Source: Methylobacterium sp. J-026
GTDB taxonomy: Bacteria; Pseudomonadota; Alphaproteobacteria; Rhizobiales; Beijerinckiaceae
Assembly (NCBI RefSeq): GCF_022829585.1
Contig: NZ_JAKSYC010000229.1
Coordinates: 1 to 51,305, forward strand
DNA: 51,305 bases
Direction: 5' to 3'
Shown here: piece by piece, positions 8,509-17,332 of the stretch
Layout: every line of letters begins with the position of its first letter
Position numbering within the stretch: the first letter of the stretch is position 1
Program-made: the position numbers and the translations under genes
Notes under the pieces: model-generated
What the model saw: only the letters and a program-made list of their open reading frames with translations
Told to the model about the DNA's origin: nothing
Database searches by the model: none

Positions 8509-8955
8509 TCAGACCTGAGCCGGCTCCGCCGTATCCACCCGCAGGTCCGCCACGATCGCCACCCGCTCGGCCTCGTTCTCGGCAAGGCGATGCACATGCA
8601 TCTCGGTGGCGCCGCTGTGCCGGACACGGTCCAACCAAGTCCGGCGGAGATGGTCGCGCGGGCTCTCCTTCGAGGTGGCGACCGACAGCATCTCGGCGAT
8701 TCCGGACACGTCGCGGCGCACCGCGATCACCACCGCCTGCGCCATCTCGTCGAGGTCGAATCCCCCGGCCGGATGGACCCCGACCACGTAGCGACGGCCG
8801 GAGCGGCCGCGCCAAGCCGAGAGCGGGAGCGCGGGCGTGCCGCGCAGGCCGGCTGTCGTCTTGAGACGTTCTTCGCGCACATCCTGCCTCCGGCTGCGAT
8901 CGTCCTTCAGGTCGCGGAGCGCGGCCGACCAGGACAGGGCTCTTCTGTTCGCCAT
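8509..8955 (-). CDS. Conserved hypothetical protein
   Basis: A 148-residue soluble protein with a basic N terminus (MANRRALSWSAALRDLKDD) and a compact C-terminal part (YVVGVHPAGGFDLDEMAQAV, then EMHVHRLAENEAERVAIVAD). There is no signal peptide or membrane segment, and I do not recognise a family. The coding frame is supported by clean wobble-GC bias and by the lack of a competing frame. ATG 8955 is preferred; a TTG three codons upstream is possible. It lies 138 bases upstream of the DUF2125 gene on the same strand. Confidence 0.6.
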   Translation of the reverse strand: MANRRALSWSAALRDLKDDRSRRQDVREERLKTTAGLRGTPALPLSAWRGRSGRRYVVGVHPAGGFDLDEMAQAVVIAVRRDVSGIAEMLSVATSKESPRDHLRRTWLDRVRHSGATEMHVHRLAENEAERVAIVADLRVDTAEPAQV

Positions 8956-9092
8956 TTGTTCCAACCTAGCGCGGTCTATCCACAGCCGTCAAGGACGACG
9001 TCGTTAGGTCGGAAAATGGGATCTGTACCCGTTATCCACAAGCCTGCACCGCCCGTGCGTGAGCGTTCCTGTACGCCGGTGCAGGCGGGACT
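8956..9092. promoter_or_regulatory. Intergenic region with DnaA-box-like sites and inverted repeats
   Basis: This short spacer holds a perfect DnaA-box sequence TTATCCACA (9032-9040) and a one-mismatch copy CTATCCACA (8976-8984) in the same orientation. Between them is the 10-bp palindrome ACGACGTCGT (8995-9004). A perfect 10-bp inverted repeat follows, GCCTGCACCG (9042-9051) with CGGTGCAGGC (9077-9086), spaced by 25 bases. The repeat could form a hairpin at the end of the plsC transcript, although no T tract is present. Whether DnaA binds here cannot be told from sequence alone. Confidence 0.4.
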
Positions 9093-9872
9093 TCAGTGGC
9101 GCCGGGCCGCCACCGCGCGGACCTCGGTGTCCGGAATCGGCTGGCCGGCAGCGGCCGATCCGCCGAGGCCGCCCTCCACGAGGGCGTTCGAGGCCGCCTC
9201 CAGGCGCTCCTGCGCGAGGGCCTGGAATTCCTGCCGGGACAGGCCCGGGGGAATGATCGGCAGGAACGCGATGACCGCGGTACCGGGCCGGCGGACGACG
9301 CTGTTGCGCGGCCAGAACAGGCCGGTGTTCAAGGCCACGGGAAGGCAGGGCACCTGCAGGGCCGTGTAGAGGTGCGACAGGCCCTGCTTGTAGGCCGGCG
9401 GCGCCCCCGCCGGACGGCGGGTCCCCTCCGGGAAGATGATCAGCTGGCGGCCCTGGCGGATCGCCGCCCCGGCGGCGGCGTTCATCAGGCTCATGGCCCG
9501 GTTGCCCTTGGACCGGTCGATCGCCACCATGCCGCTGCGCGACAGGTACCAGCCGATCAGCGGGATGAACAACAGCTCCCGTTTCAGGATGTAGGCGAAG
9601 TTCGGCAGCACCGTACCCAGCGCCAGGGTTTCCAAGGCCGATTGGTGCTTGGCCGCGACGAGGAGCGGCCCCTCCGGGATGTTCTCGAGGCCTCGGAACT
9701 CGACCCGCGTGCCCGCGACCACCCGCAGCAGCCACAGGGTGATCTGTCCCCAGAGGCGCGCCAGCCCCAGCACCGCCCGCCCGGAGATCAGCGTCGGCAG
9801 ACCGCCGACCGCCAGGACGGTCGTGACAGCGTAGAAGCAGATGTTGAAGGCGAGGGAGCGCAGGGCGAGCAT
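9093..9872 (-). CDS. plsC: 1-acyl-sn-glycerol-3-phosphate acyltransferase
   Basis: A 259-residue PlsC-family protein that acylates lysophosphatidic acid to phosphatidic acid at the inner membrane. An N-terminal hydrophobic segment (about residues 5-30) is followed by the HX4D/E block, here KHQSALETLA with Glu as the acid (about residue 74), and by the FPEGTRRPAG substrate-binding motif (about 150). ATG 9872 is chosen; the frame continues upstream to 9926 but with a non-membrane, Arg-rich sequence. It is 76 bases downstream of the small membrane-protein gene on the same strand. Confidence 0.9.
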   Translation of the reverse strand: MLALRSLAFNICFYAVTTVLAVGGLPTLISGRAVLGLARLWGQITLWLLRVVAGTRVEFRGLENIPEGPLLVAAKHQSALETLALGTVLPNFAYILKRELLFIPLIGWYLSRSGMVAIDRSKGNRAMSLMNAAAGAAIRQGRQLIIFPEGTRRPAGAPPAYKQGLSHLYTALQVPCLPVALNTGLFWPRNSVVRRPGTAVIAFLPIIPPGLSRQEFQALAQERLEAASNALVEGGLGGSAAAGQPIPDTEVRAVAARRH

Positions 9873-9948
9873 CGGAATCCGAGGGGTGGCGGCCTCCCTG
9901 TAGCGCGCCCGGACGCCCGGGGCCAAGGGCGCCCGGCGCCGGTGCGCC

Positions 9949-10467
9949 TCACGCGGCCCCGGCCGGGCGGTCGTCCCGGGCGGGACCGGCCCCGCGACCG
10001 GCGACCAGCCAGTAGACCAAGCCGGCGCAGGCTCCGGCGACGAACAGGATCAGGGTCAGTCGCGCCTCAGCGGCCAGGCGATTCGGGTCGAGGCCGGCCT
10101 CCCCGGACCGCGTCGCGCCCCGGGCAAACCAGGGGAGGGCGGCCGTCAGCGCCCCGCAGCCGGCGCCGTACCACAGAAGGCCGCGCCGCCCGAGGATCTC
10201 GCCGCCGAGGCCGATGAGCGCCGGGGGCACGACCAGCAGCACGAACAGCGCCTTGGCGAGGCCGGCGATCAGCAGCGCCAGCGATTCCGGCGGCAGGCCC
10301 GCGGAGATGTCGGACAGGGCCATGTCGAGCCCGGCGAGCGCCCCGCCGGTCAGCCATGCCTGTGCGGTCGGGTCGACGAGGAGCGCCAGGGCCAGGACGG
10401 CGAAGCCCGCCGGGACGGCGAGGAGGAGGGCGAAGGCCCCGAGGAACAGGCGGCCGAGGGCGTGCAT
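9949..10467 (-). CDS. Hypothetical four-helix membrane protein
   Basis: A 172-residue protein dominated by hydrophobic helices at about residues 5-33, 62-90, 95-115 and 135-158. Short polar loops and a charged C-terminal tail (GRGAGPARDDRPAGAA) complete it. I do not recognise a named family; proteins like this are typical lineage-specific inner-membrane proteins of Methylobacterium-like bacteria. ATG 10467 is the only plausible start. It lies between the efflux permease and plsC on the same strand. Confidence 0.65.
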   Translation of the reverse strand: MHALGRLFLGAFALLLAVPAGFAVLALALLVDPTAQAWLTGGALAGLDMALSDISAGLPPESLALLIAGLAKALFVLLVVPPALIGLGGEILGRRGLLWYGAGCGALTAALPWFARGATRSGEAGLDPNRLAAEARLTLILFVAGACAGLVYWLVAGRGAGPARDDRPAGAA

Positions 10468-10555
10468 GGTCCGAGCCTGTACACCCGGCGGGCTTGTCCG
10501 TCGCGCGCGTGCCGCGCCCGATCCCCACGGATCCGGCGCGGCTGCGAACGGCGTA

Positions 10556-13500
10556 TCAGCCGTGGGCGGGCGCGGCGTCCCCGTGATCCCCGTGCGTGTG
10601 CTTCTTGCGGAACCGGCCGAGCCAGTTCGAGAGGTGCCGGATCACCACATAGAAGACCGGGGTCAGGAACAGGCCGAAGAAGGTCGCACCGATCATCCCG
10701 AAGAACACCGCGGTGCCGAGCGCCTGGCGCATCTCGGCGCCGGGACCGGTGGCGATCACCAGCGGCAGGGTGCCGAGGATGAACGCGAAGGCGGTCATCA
10801 GGATCGGGCGCAGGCGCAGGCGGCAGGCTTCCACCGCCGCCTCCACGGGGCCGCGGTGCTCGCGCTGCTCGATGTCGTGCGCGAATTCCACGATCAGGAT
10901 CGCGTTCTTGGCAGCCAGGCCGATCAGCACGATCAGGCCGATCTGGGTCAGGATGTTGTTGTCCTGCCCCCGGAACTGCACGCCCGCCAGCGCGGCCAGC
11001 ACGCCGGTCGGCACCACCAGCAGGATCGCGAGCGGCAGGGCCCAGGATTCGTACTGCGCGGCCAGCACCAGGAACACCAGCAGCACGCCCAGCGCGAAGA
11101 CGGCGCCGGCGGTGCCGCTCGCGGCCTTCTGCTGGAAGGCGATCTCGGTCCAGTCGTAGGCGAAGCCGTCGGGCAGGGCCTTCTTGGCGATCGCCTCCAT
11201 GGCGTCGAGGGCCTGTCCGGTGGAGACGCCGGGCTTGGCCACGCCCTGTACCGGGACCGAGTAGTACAGGTTGAACCGCTGCACGATCTGCGGGCCGGTC
11301 ACGTCGCGCACGGAGGCCAGCGTGCCCATCGGAACCAGCGCGCCGGTCGAGGAGCGCACCTTGATCTGCGAGATGTCCTGGATCGAGGTGCGGAAGGCGG
11401 CGTCGCCCTGCAGGCGCACCTGGTAGATCCGGCCCAGGGTGTTGAAGTCGTTGACGTAGGTGCCGCCGAGATCGGCCTGGACCGACGAGAACACGTTGGC
11501 CAGCGGCACGTTCAGCATGCGCGCGATGGTGCGGTCGATGTCGAGGAAGAGCTGCGGCGTCGAGTTGTCGAAGGTCGTGAAGACGCGCTGGACATCGGCG
11601 CTCTGGTTGGCCTGACCGATCACCTCGCCGGCCGCCGCCATCAGTGGCCCGATATCCGAGGATTGGCGGCTCTCGATCTGCATCTTGAAGCCGCCGCCAT
11701 TGCCGAGGCCGCGGACGGGCGGCGGCGGAATGACGATCACCCGCGCCTCCTGGATGTCCGCGGTGGCCTTGAGCACCTCGCCGGTGATCACCCCGGCACT
11801 GCGCCCCTGACCGGCGCGTTCCTTGGCCCCCGTGAGGGTGAGGAACATCACGCCGGCATTGGTGGTGTTGGTGAAGGTCGCCCCGTCGAAGCCCGCGATG
11901 ATCACCGCGTTGGCGACGCCGGGCACCGTCCTGGCCTGCTTGGCGGCCCGCAGGATCACCTCCGTGGTGCGGTCGAGGGAGGCGCCGGAGGGGAGCTGCA
12001 CGACGCCGATCAGGTAGCCCTGGTCCTGGTCCGGGATGAAGCCCGTGGGCGTGGTCTGCGCGAGGTGCAGCGTGCCGGCGATCACGGCGGCATAGACCAG
12101 CAGCATCACGCCGATGCCGACGATCCCGCCGGTGAGGACGCGAATGGCCCGGCCGTAGGCGTTCGACGTGGCGTCGAAGGCACGGTTGAAGCCGTTGGCC
12201 AGCCAGGCCACGAACCGCGTCAGGAAGAACTTCGGCTCCTTGCGGGCGTGGTGCGGCACGAGCAGCAGCTTGCAGAGCGCCGGCGACAGGGTCAGCGAAT
12301 TGAAGGCCGAGATCAGCGTCGAGGCCGCGATGGTCAGCGCGAACTGCTTGTAGAACTGGCCCGAGATGCCCGGGATGAACGCGGTCGGCACGAACACCGC
12401 GGCGAGCACCAGCGCGATGGCGATGACCGCGCCGCCAACCTCGTCCATGGTCTTGTGGGCGGCGTCGCCGGGGGAGAGCCCCTCGGCCATGTTGCGCTCG
12501 ACGTTCTCCACCACCACGATGGCGTCGTCGACCACGATGCCGATGGCCAGCACCAGCCCGAACAGGGTTAGGTTGTTGAGCGAGAAGCCGAAGGCCGCCA
12601 TCGCCGCGAAGGTACCGATTAGCGACACCGGAATCGCGATCACCGGGATCAGGGCGGTCCGCCAGCTCTGGAGAAACACCAGCACCACGATGACGACCAG
12701 GCCGACCGCCTCGAACAGGGTCTTGTAGACCTCCTGGATCGACTCCTCGATGAACTCGGTCGGGTTGTAGGCGATCCGGTACTCGACGTCCGGCGGGAAG
12801 TTCTTCTTGACCGTCTCCATCACCTTCTTGACCGAGGTCGCCGCGTCGAGCGCGTTTGTGCCCGGCCGCTGGAAGGCGCCGATGCCCACCGCCGGCGTGT
12901 CGTTGAGGTAGGAGTTGGTCGTGTAATCCTTCTGGCCCATCTCGACGCGGGCGATGTCCTTCACCCGGACGAGGCGCCCGTCCTGCGCCTTGATGATCAC
13001 CTCGGCGAACTGCTCGGGCGTCTTGAACCGCGCCTGCGACTGCACAACGAGCTGGAACGCCTCGCTGGGTGCCGCCGGGGGGCCGTTGAGCTGGCCGGCC
13101 GCCACCTGGACGTTCTGCTCCTGCAGCGCCGTGGTGACGTCGGTCACCGACAGGCCGTAGGCGGCGAGCTTGTTGGGATCGACCCAGATCCGCTCGGCGT
13201 ATTCGTTACCGCCGAAGATCGTGATGTCGCCGACGCCGTCGAGGCGCAGCAGCTCGTCGCGGATGTTCAGGTAGATGTAGTTGGCGAGGTAGTTCTGGTC
13301 GTAGGTCTTGTTGGGCGAGAGCAGGTGCACGACCAGCATCAGGTCGGGCGAGGCCTTGCGCACGGTGACGCCGAGGTTGCGCACGTCCGGCGGCAGGCGC
13401 GGCTGGGCGACCGAGAGACGGTTCTGCACCAGCACGTTGGCGATATCGAGGTTGGTGCCGACCTTGAAGGTCACGGTCAGCAGCATGTTGCCGTCGTTGG

Positions 13501-13753
13501 TCGACAACGACGTCATGTACAGCATGTTGTCGACGCCGTTGACCTCCTGCTCGATCGGCGTCGCGATCGTGGCGGCGACGGTCTCGGCGTTGGCGCCCGG
13601 ATAGGAGGCGCGCACGGTCACGGTCGGCGGCACGATCTCGGGGTACTGCGAGACCGGCAGGGTCTCGTAGGCCACGAAGCCGAGGATCAGGAAGACGATC
13701 GACGTGACCGACGCGAAGATCGGCCTGTCGACGAAGAAGTGGGCGAAACGCAT
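10556..13753 (-). CDS. RND multidrug efflux permease (HAE1 family, AcrB/MexB-like)
   Basis: A 1065-residue inner-membrane proton antiporter of standard length. It starts MRFAHFFVDRPIFASVTSIV and shows the duplicated layout of 12 membrane helices with two large periplasmic loops. The proton-relay pair is present in helix 4 (GIVVDDAIVVVENVER) and the partner Lys in helix 10 (GLAAKNAILIVEFA). With its adaptor it would expel amphiphilic drugs, dyes or solvents through an outer-membrane channel. The C-terminal tail is His-rich (KKHTHGDHGDAAPAHG), which is not required for transport. The adaptor gene lies 107 bases upstream; no outer-membrane factor or TetR/AcrR regulator is adjacent, so a shared TolC-type channel is assumed. 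Confidence 0.95.
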   Translation of the reverse strand: MRFAHFFVDRPIFASVTSIVFLILGFVAYETLPVSQYPEIVPPTVTVRASYPGANAETVAATIATPIEQEVNGVDNMLYMTSLSTNDGNMLLTVTFKVGTNLDIANVLVQNRLSVAQPRLPPDVRNLGVTVRKASPDLMLVVHLLSPNKTYDQNYLANYIYLNIRDELLRLDGVGDITIFGGNEYAERIWVDPNKLAAYGLSVTDVTTALQEQNVQVAAGQLNGPPAAPSEAFQLVVQSQARFKTPEQFAEVIIKAQDGRLVRVKDIARVEMGQKDYTTNSYLNDTPAVGIGAFQRPGTNALDAATSVKKVMETVKKNFPPDVEYRIAYNPTEFIEESIQEVYKTLFEAVGLVVIVVLVFLQSWRTALIPVIAIPVSLIGTFAAMAAFGFSLNNLTLFGLVLAIGIVVDDAIVVVENVERNMAEGLSPGDAAHKTMDEVGGAVIAIALVLAAVFVPTAFIPGISGQFYKQFALTIAASTLISAFNSLTLSPALCKLLLVPHHARKEPKFFLTRFVAWLANGFNRAFDATSNAYGRAIRVLTGGIVGIGVMLLVYAAVIAGTLHLAQTTPTGFIPDQDQGYLIGVVQLPSGASLDRTTEVILRAAKQARTVPGVANAVIIAGFDGATFTNTTNAGVMFLTLTGAKERAGQGRSAGVITGEVLKATADIQEARVIVIPPPPVRGLGNGGGFKMQIESRQSSDIGPLMAAAGEVIGQANQSADVQRVFTTFDNSTPQLFLDIDRTIARMLNVPLANVFSSVQADLGGTYVNDFNTLGRIYQVRLQGDAAFRTSIQDISQIKVRSSTGALVPMGTLASVRDVTGPQIVQRFNLYYSVPVQGVAKPGVSTGQALDAMEAIAKKALPDGFAYDWTEIAFQQKAASGTAGAVFALGVLLVFLVLAAQYESWALPLAILLVVPTGVLAALAGVQFRGQDNNILTQIGLIVLIGLAAKNAILIVEFAHDIEQREHRGPVEAAVEACRLRLRPILMTAFAFILGTLPLVIATGPGAEMRQALGTAVFFGMIGATFFGLFLTPVFYVVIRHLSNWLGRFRKKHTHGDHGDAAPAHG

Positions 13754-13860
13754 CGGTCAAACCTCTGAGGCCCGCCGGTCACCCGGCCGGGGCCCTGCGT
13801 CATCGGTGCGGCGCGCGCCGTGCGGCGCGCTCGTAGGCAGTCGCGGCGAGCCCGTCGGGC

Positions 13861-15015
13861 TCACGTCTTGCTCGGGGGCAGCTCGACGGTCTCGGGGGTC
13901 ACCTTCGCGCCGGGCCGGACCCGGGCGATGCCGTTGACCACCACCGTCTCGTCGCCCTTCAGCCCGGACTGAATCACCCGGTAGCCGTCGACCTTCGGGC
14001 CGAGCACCACGTCCTTCTGCTGTATGACGTTGTCGGCGCCGACCAGATAGACGATCCGCTTGTCCTGGTTGGCGGCCACCGCCTCGTCGGGAATCATCAC
14101 CCCCTGGAACGGCTTGGTGGCGGGCATCGACACGATGCCGAACAGGCCGGGCTTGATGAACAAATCGCCGTTCGGCACCGTGGCCCGCAGCAGGATCGTG
14201 CCGGTGGCGGTGTCGACCCGGTTGTCCACGAAGTCGAGGGTGCCCTTGCGGGTCGGTTTCGCCTCGCCCGACAGCGAGATCAGGATCGGCACGCCCTTGC
14301 CCTGCTGGGTCTGGCCCATGCCGATGCCGAGGCTGGTCTGATATTTCAGGAACGCCTTCTCATCGACCGTGAAGCTGAAATAGATCGGGTCGAGCGACAC
14401 GATCGTCGTCAGCATCGTCTGGTCGGCGCTGACGATGTTCCCCTCCGTGACCAGCCGCCGGCTGATCCGGCCGTTGATCGGCGCCTTCACCTCGCTGAAA
14501 TCGAAGTTGAGCTGGGCGTTGTTCAGCGCGGCCTGGGCGCTGTCGACATCCGCTTGGGCGGTCTGCGAGGCCTGCCGGCGCTGGTCGGTCACCTGCTCGG
14601 AGATGTTTCCGCTCTTCGAAAGGGTCTGCGCGCGCTCCAGGTCGGTCTGCGAGAACGACTGGCGCGCCTTGGCCGAAGTCAGCGCCGCCTGGGCCTGCTC
14701 CAGCGCGGCCTTGTAGGGCCGCCGGTCGATGACGAACAGGACGTCGCCCTTCTTCACCGTCTGGCCGTCGGTGAAGTTGATCTTCTCCAGGTACCCGGTG
14801 ACCCGCGCACGGACCTCGACGTACTCGATCGGGTCGAAGCGGCCGGTATATTGGTCCTGCTCGACGATCTGACGCACCACCGGCTTCGCCACGGTGACCT
14901 TCGGCGGTGGACCGCCCGGGGCCTGGGCGTGCGCGGGCGTCGCGAGCGAACCTGCGGCGAGGCCGGCGGCCAGTCCTGAGAGAACGGTGAGGAGGCTGGT
15001 AAGCCGGCTGCGCAT
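13861..15015 (-). CDS. RND efflux periplasmic adaptor (membrane fusion protein)
   Basis: A 384-residue AcrA/MexA-type adaptor. A cleavable signal peptide (about residues 1-27, ending PAHAQA) is followed by the lipoyl halves (TGRFDPIEYVEVRARVTGYL and FSEVKAPINGRISRRLVTEG), an alpha-helical hairpin between them (about 100-165, coiled coil), a beta-barrel and a C-terminal membrane-proximal domain (GADNVIQQKDVVLGPKVDGY). It links the permease to an outer-membrane channel. No lipobox Cys is seen, so it is probably soluble in the periplasm. ATG 15015 is chosen because it begins the signal peptide; the frame upstream to 15138 is unlikely. Same operon as the permease. Confidence 0.93.
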   Translation of the reverse strand: MRSRLTSLLTVLSGLAAGLAAGSLATPAHAQAPGGPPPKVTVAKPVVRQIVEQDQYTGRFDPIEYVEVRARVTGYLEKINFTDGQTVKKGDVLFVIDRRPYKAALEQAQAALTSAKARQSFSQTDLERAQTLSKSGNISEQVTDQRRQASQTAQADVDSAQAALNNAQLNFDFSEVKAPINGRISRRLVTEGNIVSADQTMLTTIVSLDPIYFSFTVDEKAFLKYQTSLGIGMGQTQQGKGVPILISLSGEAKPTRKGTLDFVDNRVDTATGTILLRATVPNGDLFIKPGLFGIVSMPATKPFQGVMIPDEAVAANQDKRIVYLVGADNVIQQKDVVLGPKVDGYRVIQSGLKGDETVVVNGIARVRPGAKVTPETVELPPSKT

Positions 15016-15158
15016 CGGGTCCTGCTGTCCATTGGCCGACCGAGGGTCGCGCCGAGCTTGACGATAGTTCCGCCGCAGACGCGCCGTAACCCGCGGGCAA
15101 CGATGTTGCTTGTGCGCGAGCGCACATGACGGCGGCACAGTCCGGATTGATCCGGCCG

Positions 15159-15479
15159 CTACGCGATCGTTTCCCCCGCCCCGTACCAGTCCTTGAAGCC
15201 GCCCTTGTAGTGGCGGGTGATGTCGAGACCGGCATTCTGCGCCGCGATCAGCGCGTGGACCGAACGCACCCCGGAGGCGCAGGAGAAGACGGGCTGCCGC
15301 CCGTCCTCGGCGACGAGGGCAGCCACGGCCTCCGGATCGAATTCGGAGAGCGGATGCGAGACGGCGCCGGGAATATGTCCAGCGCTGTATTCGTGCGGTT
15401 CGCGTACATCGATGATCAGCATTGTGCCGTCATCGAGCCCGCGCTTGACCGTATCACGATCGAGGTCGACCACCTGCAT
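15159..15479 (-). CDS. Rhodanese-like domain protein
   Basis: A single rhodanese domain of 106 residues. It contains IIDVREPHEYSAGHIPGA (CH2A/CH2B region) and the active-site loop FSCASGVRS with the catalytic Cys. The domain carries sulfur as a persulfide and could serve sulfur transfer or detoxification. ATG 15479 has a GGAG site nine bases upstream; an in-frame ATG at 15527 would add 16 residues. The acceptor cannot be read from the context: it is 143 bases from the efflux adaptor on the same strand. Confidence 0.88.
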   Translation of the reverse strand: MQVVDLDRDTVKRGLDDGTMLIIDVREPHEYSAGHIPGAVSHPLSEFDPEAVAALVAEDGRQPVFSCASGVRSVHALIAAQNAGLDITRHYKGGFKDWYGAGETIA

Positions 15480-15590
15480 CGGCAGGATCTCCGTTCCACC
15501 CGAGATTGTTCGGCCGACAGGCTGCATCCGCCTCGCAGACCGACGCTTTTCCTTATTGATCGGGCCGGGGCGGCGCAACTCGGGCCATGG

Positions 15591-16874
15591 TCAGAGCGCC
15601 GCCAGGGTCGGTCCGACCGCGTCGAAATGGGCCGTCCAGTCCGGCGGCACGTAGGCGTCGAGTCGGGCGGCCAGGTCCCGCCGCAGCGGCGACGCCGGAG
15701 CGGCCAGCGCCTCGATCGCCGCGAGCCAGCCCGGACCGTCGAGGGGATCGCGGAACAGGGCGAAGCCGTCGGCGATCTCCCGATGGACGGGGATGTCGGA
15801 GGCCACCACCGGCAGCCCGGAGGCCGCAGCCTCGACCAGCGGGATCCCGTAGCCCTCCGTGAACGACGGCATTAGCAGCGCGGTGCAGCTGCGCATCAGC
15901 GCCGCCAGGCCGTGGGTGGACAGCCCCGTGGCCTCTATCACGTGGGCGCGCACGCCGGGGCACCGCTCCAGCATGTCGATGGCGCTCTCGGCCTCCCAGC
16001 CGCGGCGCCCGACCACGACGAGGCGCGGCGCGGCGGCGCCGTGGCGCTCGGCCAGGAGCCGCCAGATCTGGAACAGCAGCAGGTGGTTCTTGCGCGACTC
16101 GATCGTGCCGCACACCAGGAAGGTCGGCCGGTCTGGCCGGAACCGCGGCCCCGCGCCCCCGAAGGCGGCCTCGACGCCGAGATGGCCCACCGCCACCGGC
16201 GGCCGGCCGAAGCCTTCGGCGGCCAGGTGTTCGAGGGTGCGCCAGCCGGTATCGTCCGAGTTCACCAGGATCGCAGCGGCGTGCCGCCCGATCGTGCGCA
16301 GGCGCGCCCTGTGGCGCTCGGCCTCGCCGGCGCGGCCATATTCGGGATGGGTGATCGGGATGAGGTCGTGGACGAAGAAGGCGGCGCGTACGTCCCGGCG
16401 CGTGTACAGCCAGTCGAAGCGCCGGGGATCGTCGAGGCGCAGGTGCGAGGTGTGGAGATAGAGCGTGTCGCGGGGGAGCGCGGCCACCGGACGGCCGCGC
16501 AGCACGATATCGGCCGCCGTCCGGGCCTGGATCCGGCGCCGCGCATGGGTGCCGGTCCGCCGACCCGAGGCCTCAGACGCCGCATCGAGCCCGGCTGCGC
16601 CGCAGCGCGAAGCCAAGCGGCGGTAGATCGGATCCGCCTGCGCCTCCCGGTCCTCGATCCAGCCGGCCGCCACGGCCTCGACGATGGCGAGGGACCGGTC
16701 GCGGTCGAGGACCCGCGGCCCGAACGCCGTGGAGACGACGCCGAAGCCGGTTCGGTCACGACCGAGGAAAGCGCGGGCGTAGGCGAGATCGACGCGATCG
16801 ATTCCCGAGGGGCTGGCGTGGCGCAGGCGCGTGACGAGGCGCGTGAGATCGAAGGCGATCGGTCGGTCGGTCAT
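15591..16874 (-). CDS. Glycosyltransferase, GT4 family
   Basis: A 427-residue GT-B fold enzyme. The C-terminal nucleotide-sugar half is clear: FLVCGTIESRKNHLLLFQIW (about residue 240), LVVVGRRGWE, and the EX7E motif EGYGIPLVEAAASGLPVVAS (about 350). The N-terminal half opens PIAFDLTRLVTRLRHASPSG IDR, typical of GT4 enzymes of polysaccharide loci. There is no signal peptide. It stands about 13.7 kb from the exopolysaccharide operon on the opposite strand, between a rhodanese and a tRNA, so its acceptor is unknown. ATG 16874 is chosen; the longer open frame crosses the tRNA gene and is not coding there. Confidence 0.85.
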   Translation of the reverse strand: MTDRPIAFDLTRLVTRLRHASPSGIDRVDLAYARAFLGRDRTGFGVVSTAFGPRVLDRDRSLAIVEAVAAGWIEDREAQADPIYRRLASRCGAAGLDAASEASGRRTGTHARRRIQARTAADIVLRGRPVAALPRDTLYLHTSHLRLDDPRRFDWLYTRRDVRAAFFVHDLIPITHPEYGRAGEAERHRARLRTIGRHAAAILVNSDDTGWRTLEHLAAEGFGRPPVAVGHLGVEAAFGGAGPRFRPDRPTFLVCGTIESRKNHLLLFQIWRLLAERHGAAAPRLVVVGRRGWEAESAIDMLERCPGVRAHVIEATGLSTHGLAALMRSCTALLMPSFTEGYGIPLVEAAASGLPVVASDIPVHREIADGFALFRDPLDGPGWLAAIEALAAPASPLRRDLAARLDAYVPPDWTAHFDAVGPTLAAL

Positions 16875-17015
16875 GATCCTTGGGCGAAACCGGGGGCAGG
16901 CGCTCCCCGTAGCGGCCGGAGACGGCGAGCGCCAGCGCGTCCGGCCCGGAGCAGCGGTTCGAAGGGGTTGCACCGGCGGGGCACGAAGGCTATGAGCCCG
17001 GAGCCCTTGGGGCAT

Positions 17016-17092
17016 CGGAGTGTAGCGCAGCCCGGTAGCGCACCTGTCTGGGGGACAGGGGGTCGTCGGTTCAAGTCCGGCCACTCCGACCA
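17016..17092 (+). tRNA. tRNA-Pro (anticodon GGG)
   Basis: A full cloverleaf of 77 bases with encoded CCA. The acceptor stem is CGGAGTG/CACTCCG, the D-loop contains AGCCCGGTAGCG, the anticodon stem is CCTGT/ACAGG with loop CTGGGGG (anticodon GGG, codon CCC), and the T arm contains GGTTCAAGTCC. The end ACCA is genomically encoded. CCC is a heavily used proline codon at this GC content. Confidence 0.97.
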
Positions 17093-17123
17093 TTTTTGAT
17101 TTGCTCTGGCAATGCGTTAGCAG

Positions 17124-17148
17124 AGGCGGTCTTCGGGCCGCCTTTCTC
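17124..17148 (+). terminator. Rho-independent terminator after tRNA-Pro
   Basis: An 8-bp stem (17124-17131 with 17136-17143) closed by a C(TTCG)G tetraloop and followed by TTTCTC. It lies 31 bases past the tRNA CCA end and is well placed to end its transcript. Confidence 0.85.
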
Positions 17149-17332
17149 ATGTCTGAACCCCGGATGGCTCACCGCCATCCGAGGATCACGACGGAGCCGG
17201 AGACCGCCACGGCCGCGGCCCTGACGGTGGGCGGCTCGCGCCACGCCGGGCGACTGGATCTTCGCAGGGGCATGGCGGACTATCCCCGCCCAGAGAGGCG
17301 CGCCAGAGCGTGCCCGTACCAGGGAGGGATCG

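Noticed and set aside
10214..12571. A 785-codon open frame opposite the RND permease
   Set aside because: It is rich in His, Arg, Gly and Asp without any domain and is the antisense shadow of the well-supported permease.
17016..17332. tRNA-Pro as an integration site with an island behind it
   Set aside because: There is no integrase, no repeated 3' end of the tRNA downstream within the window, and the neighbouring genes look like ordinary chromosomal genes.
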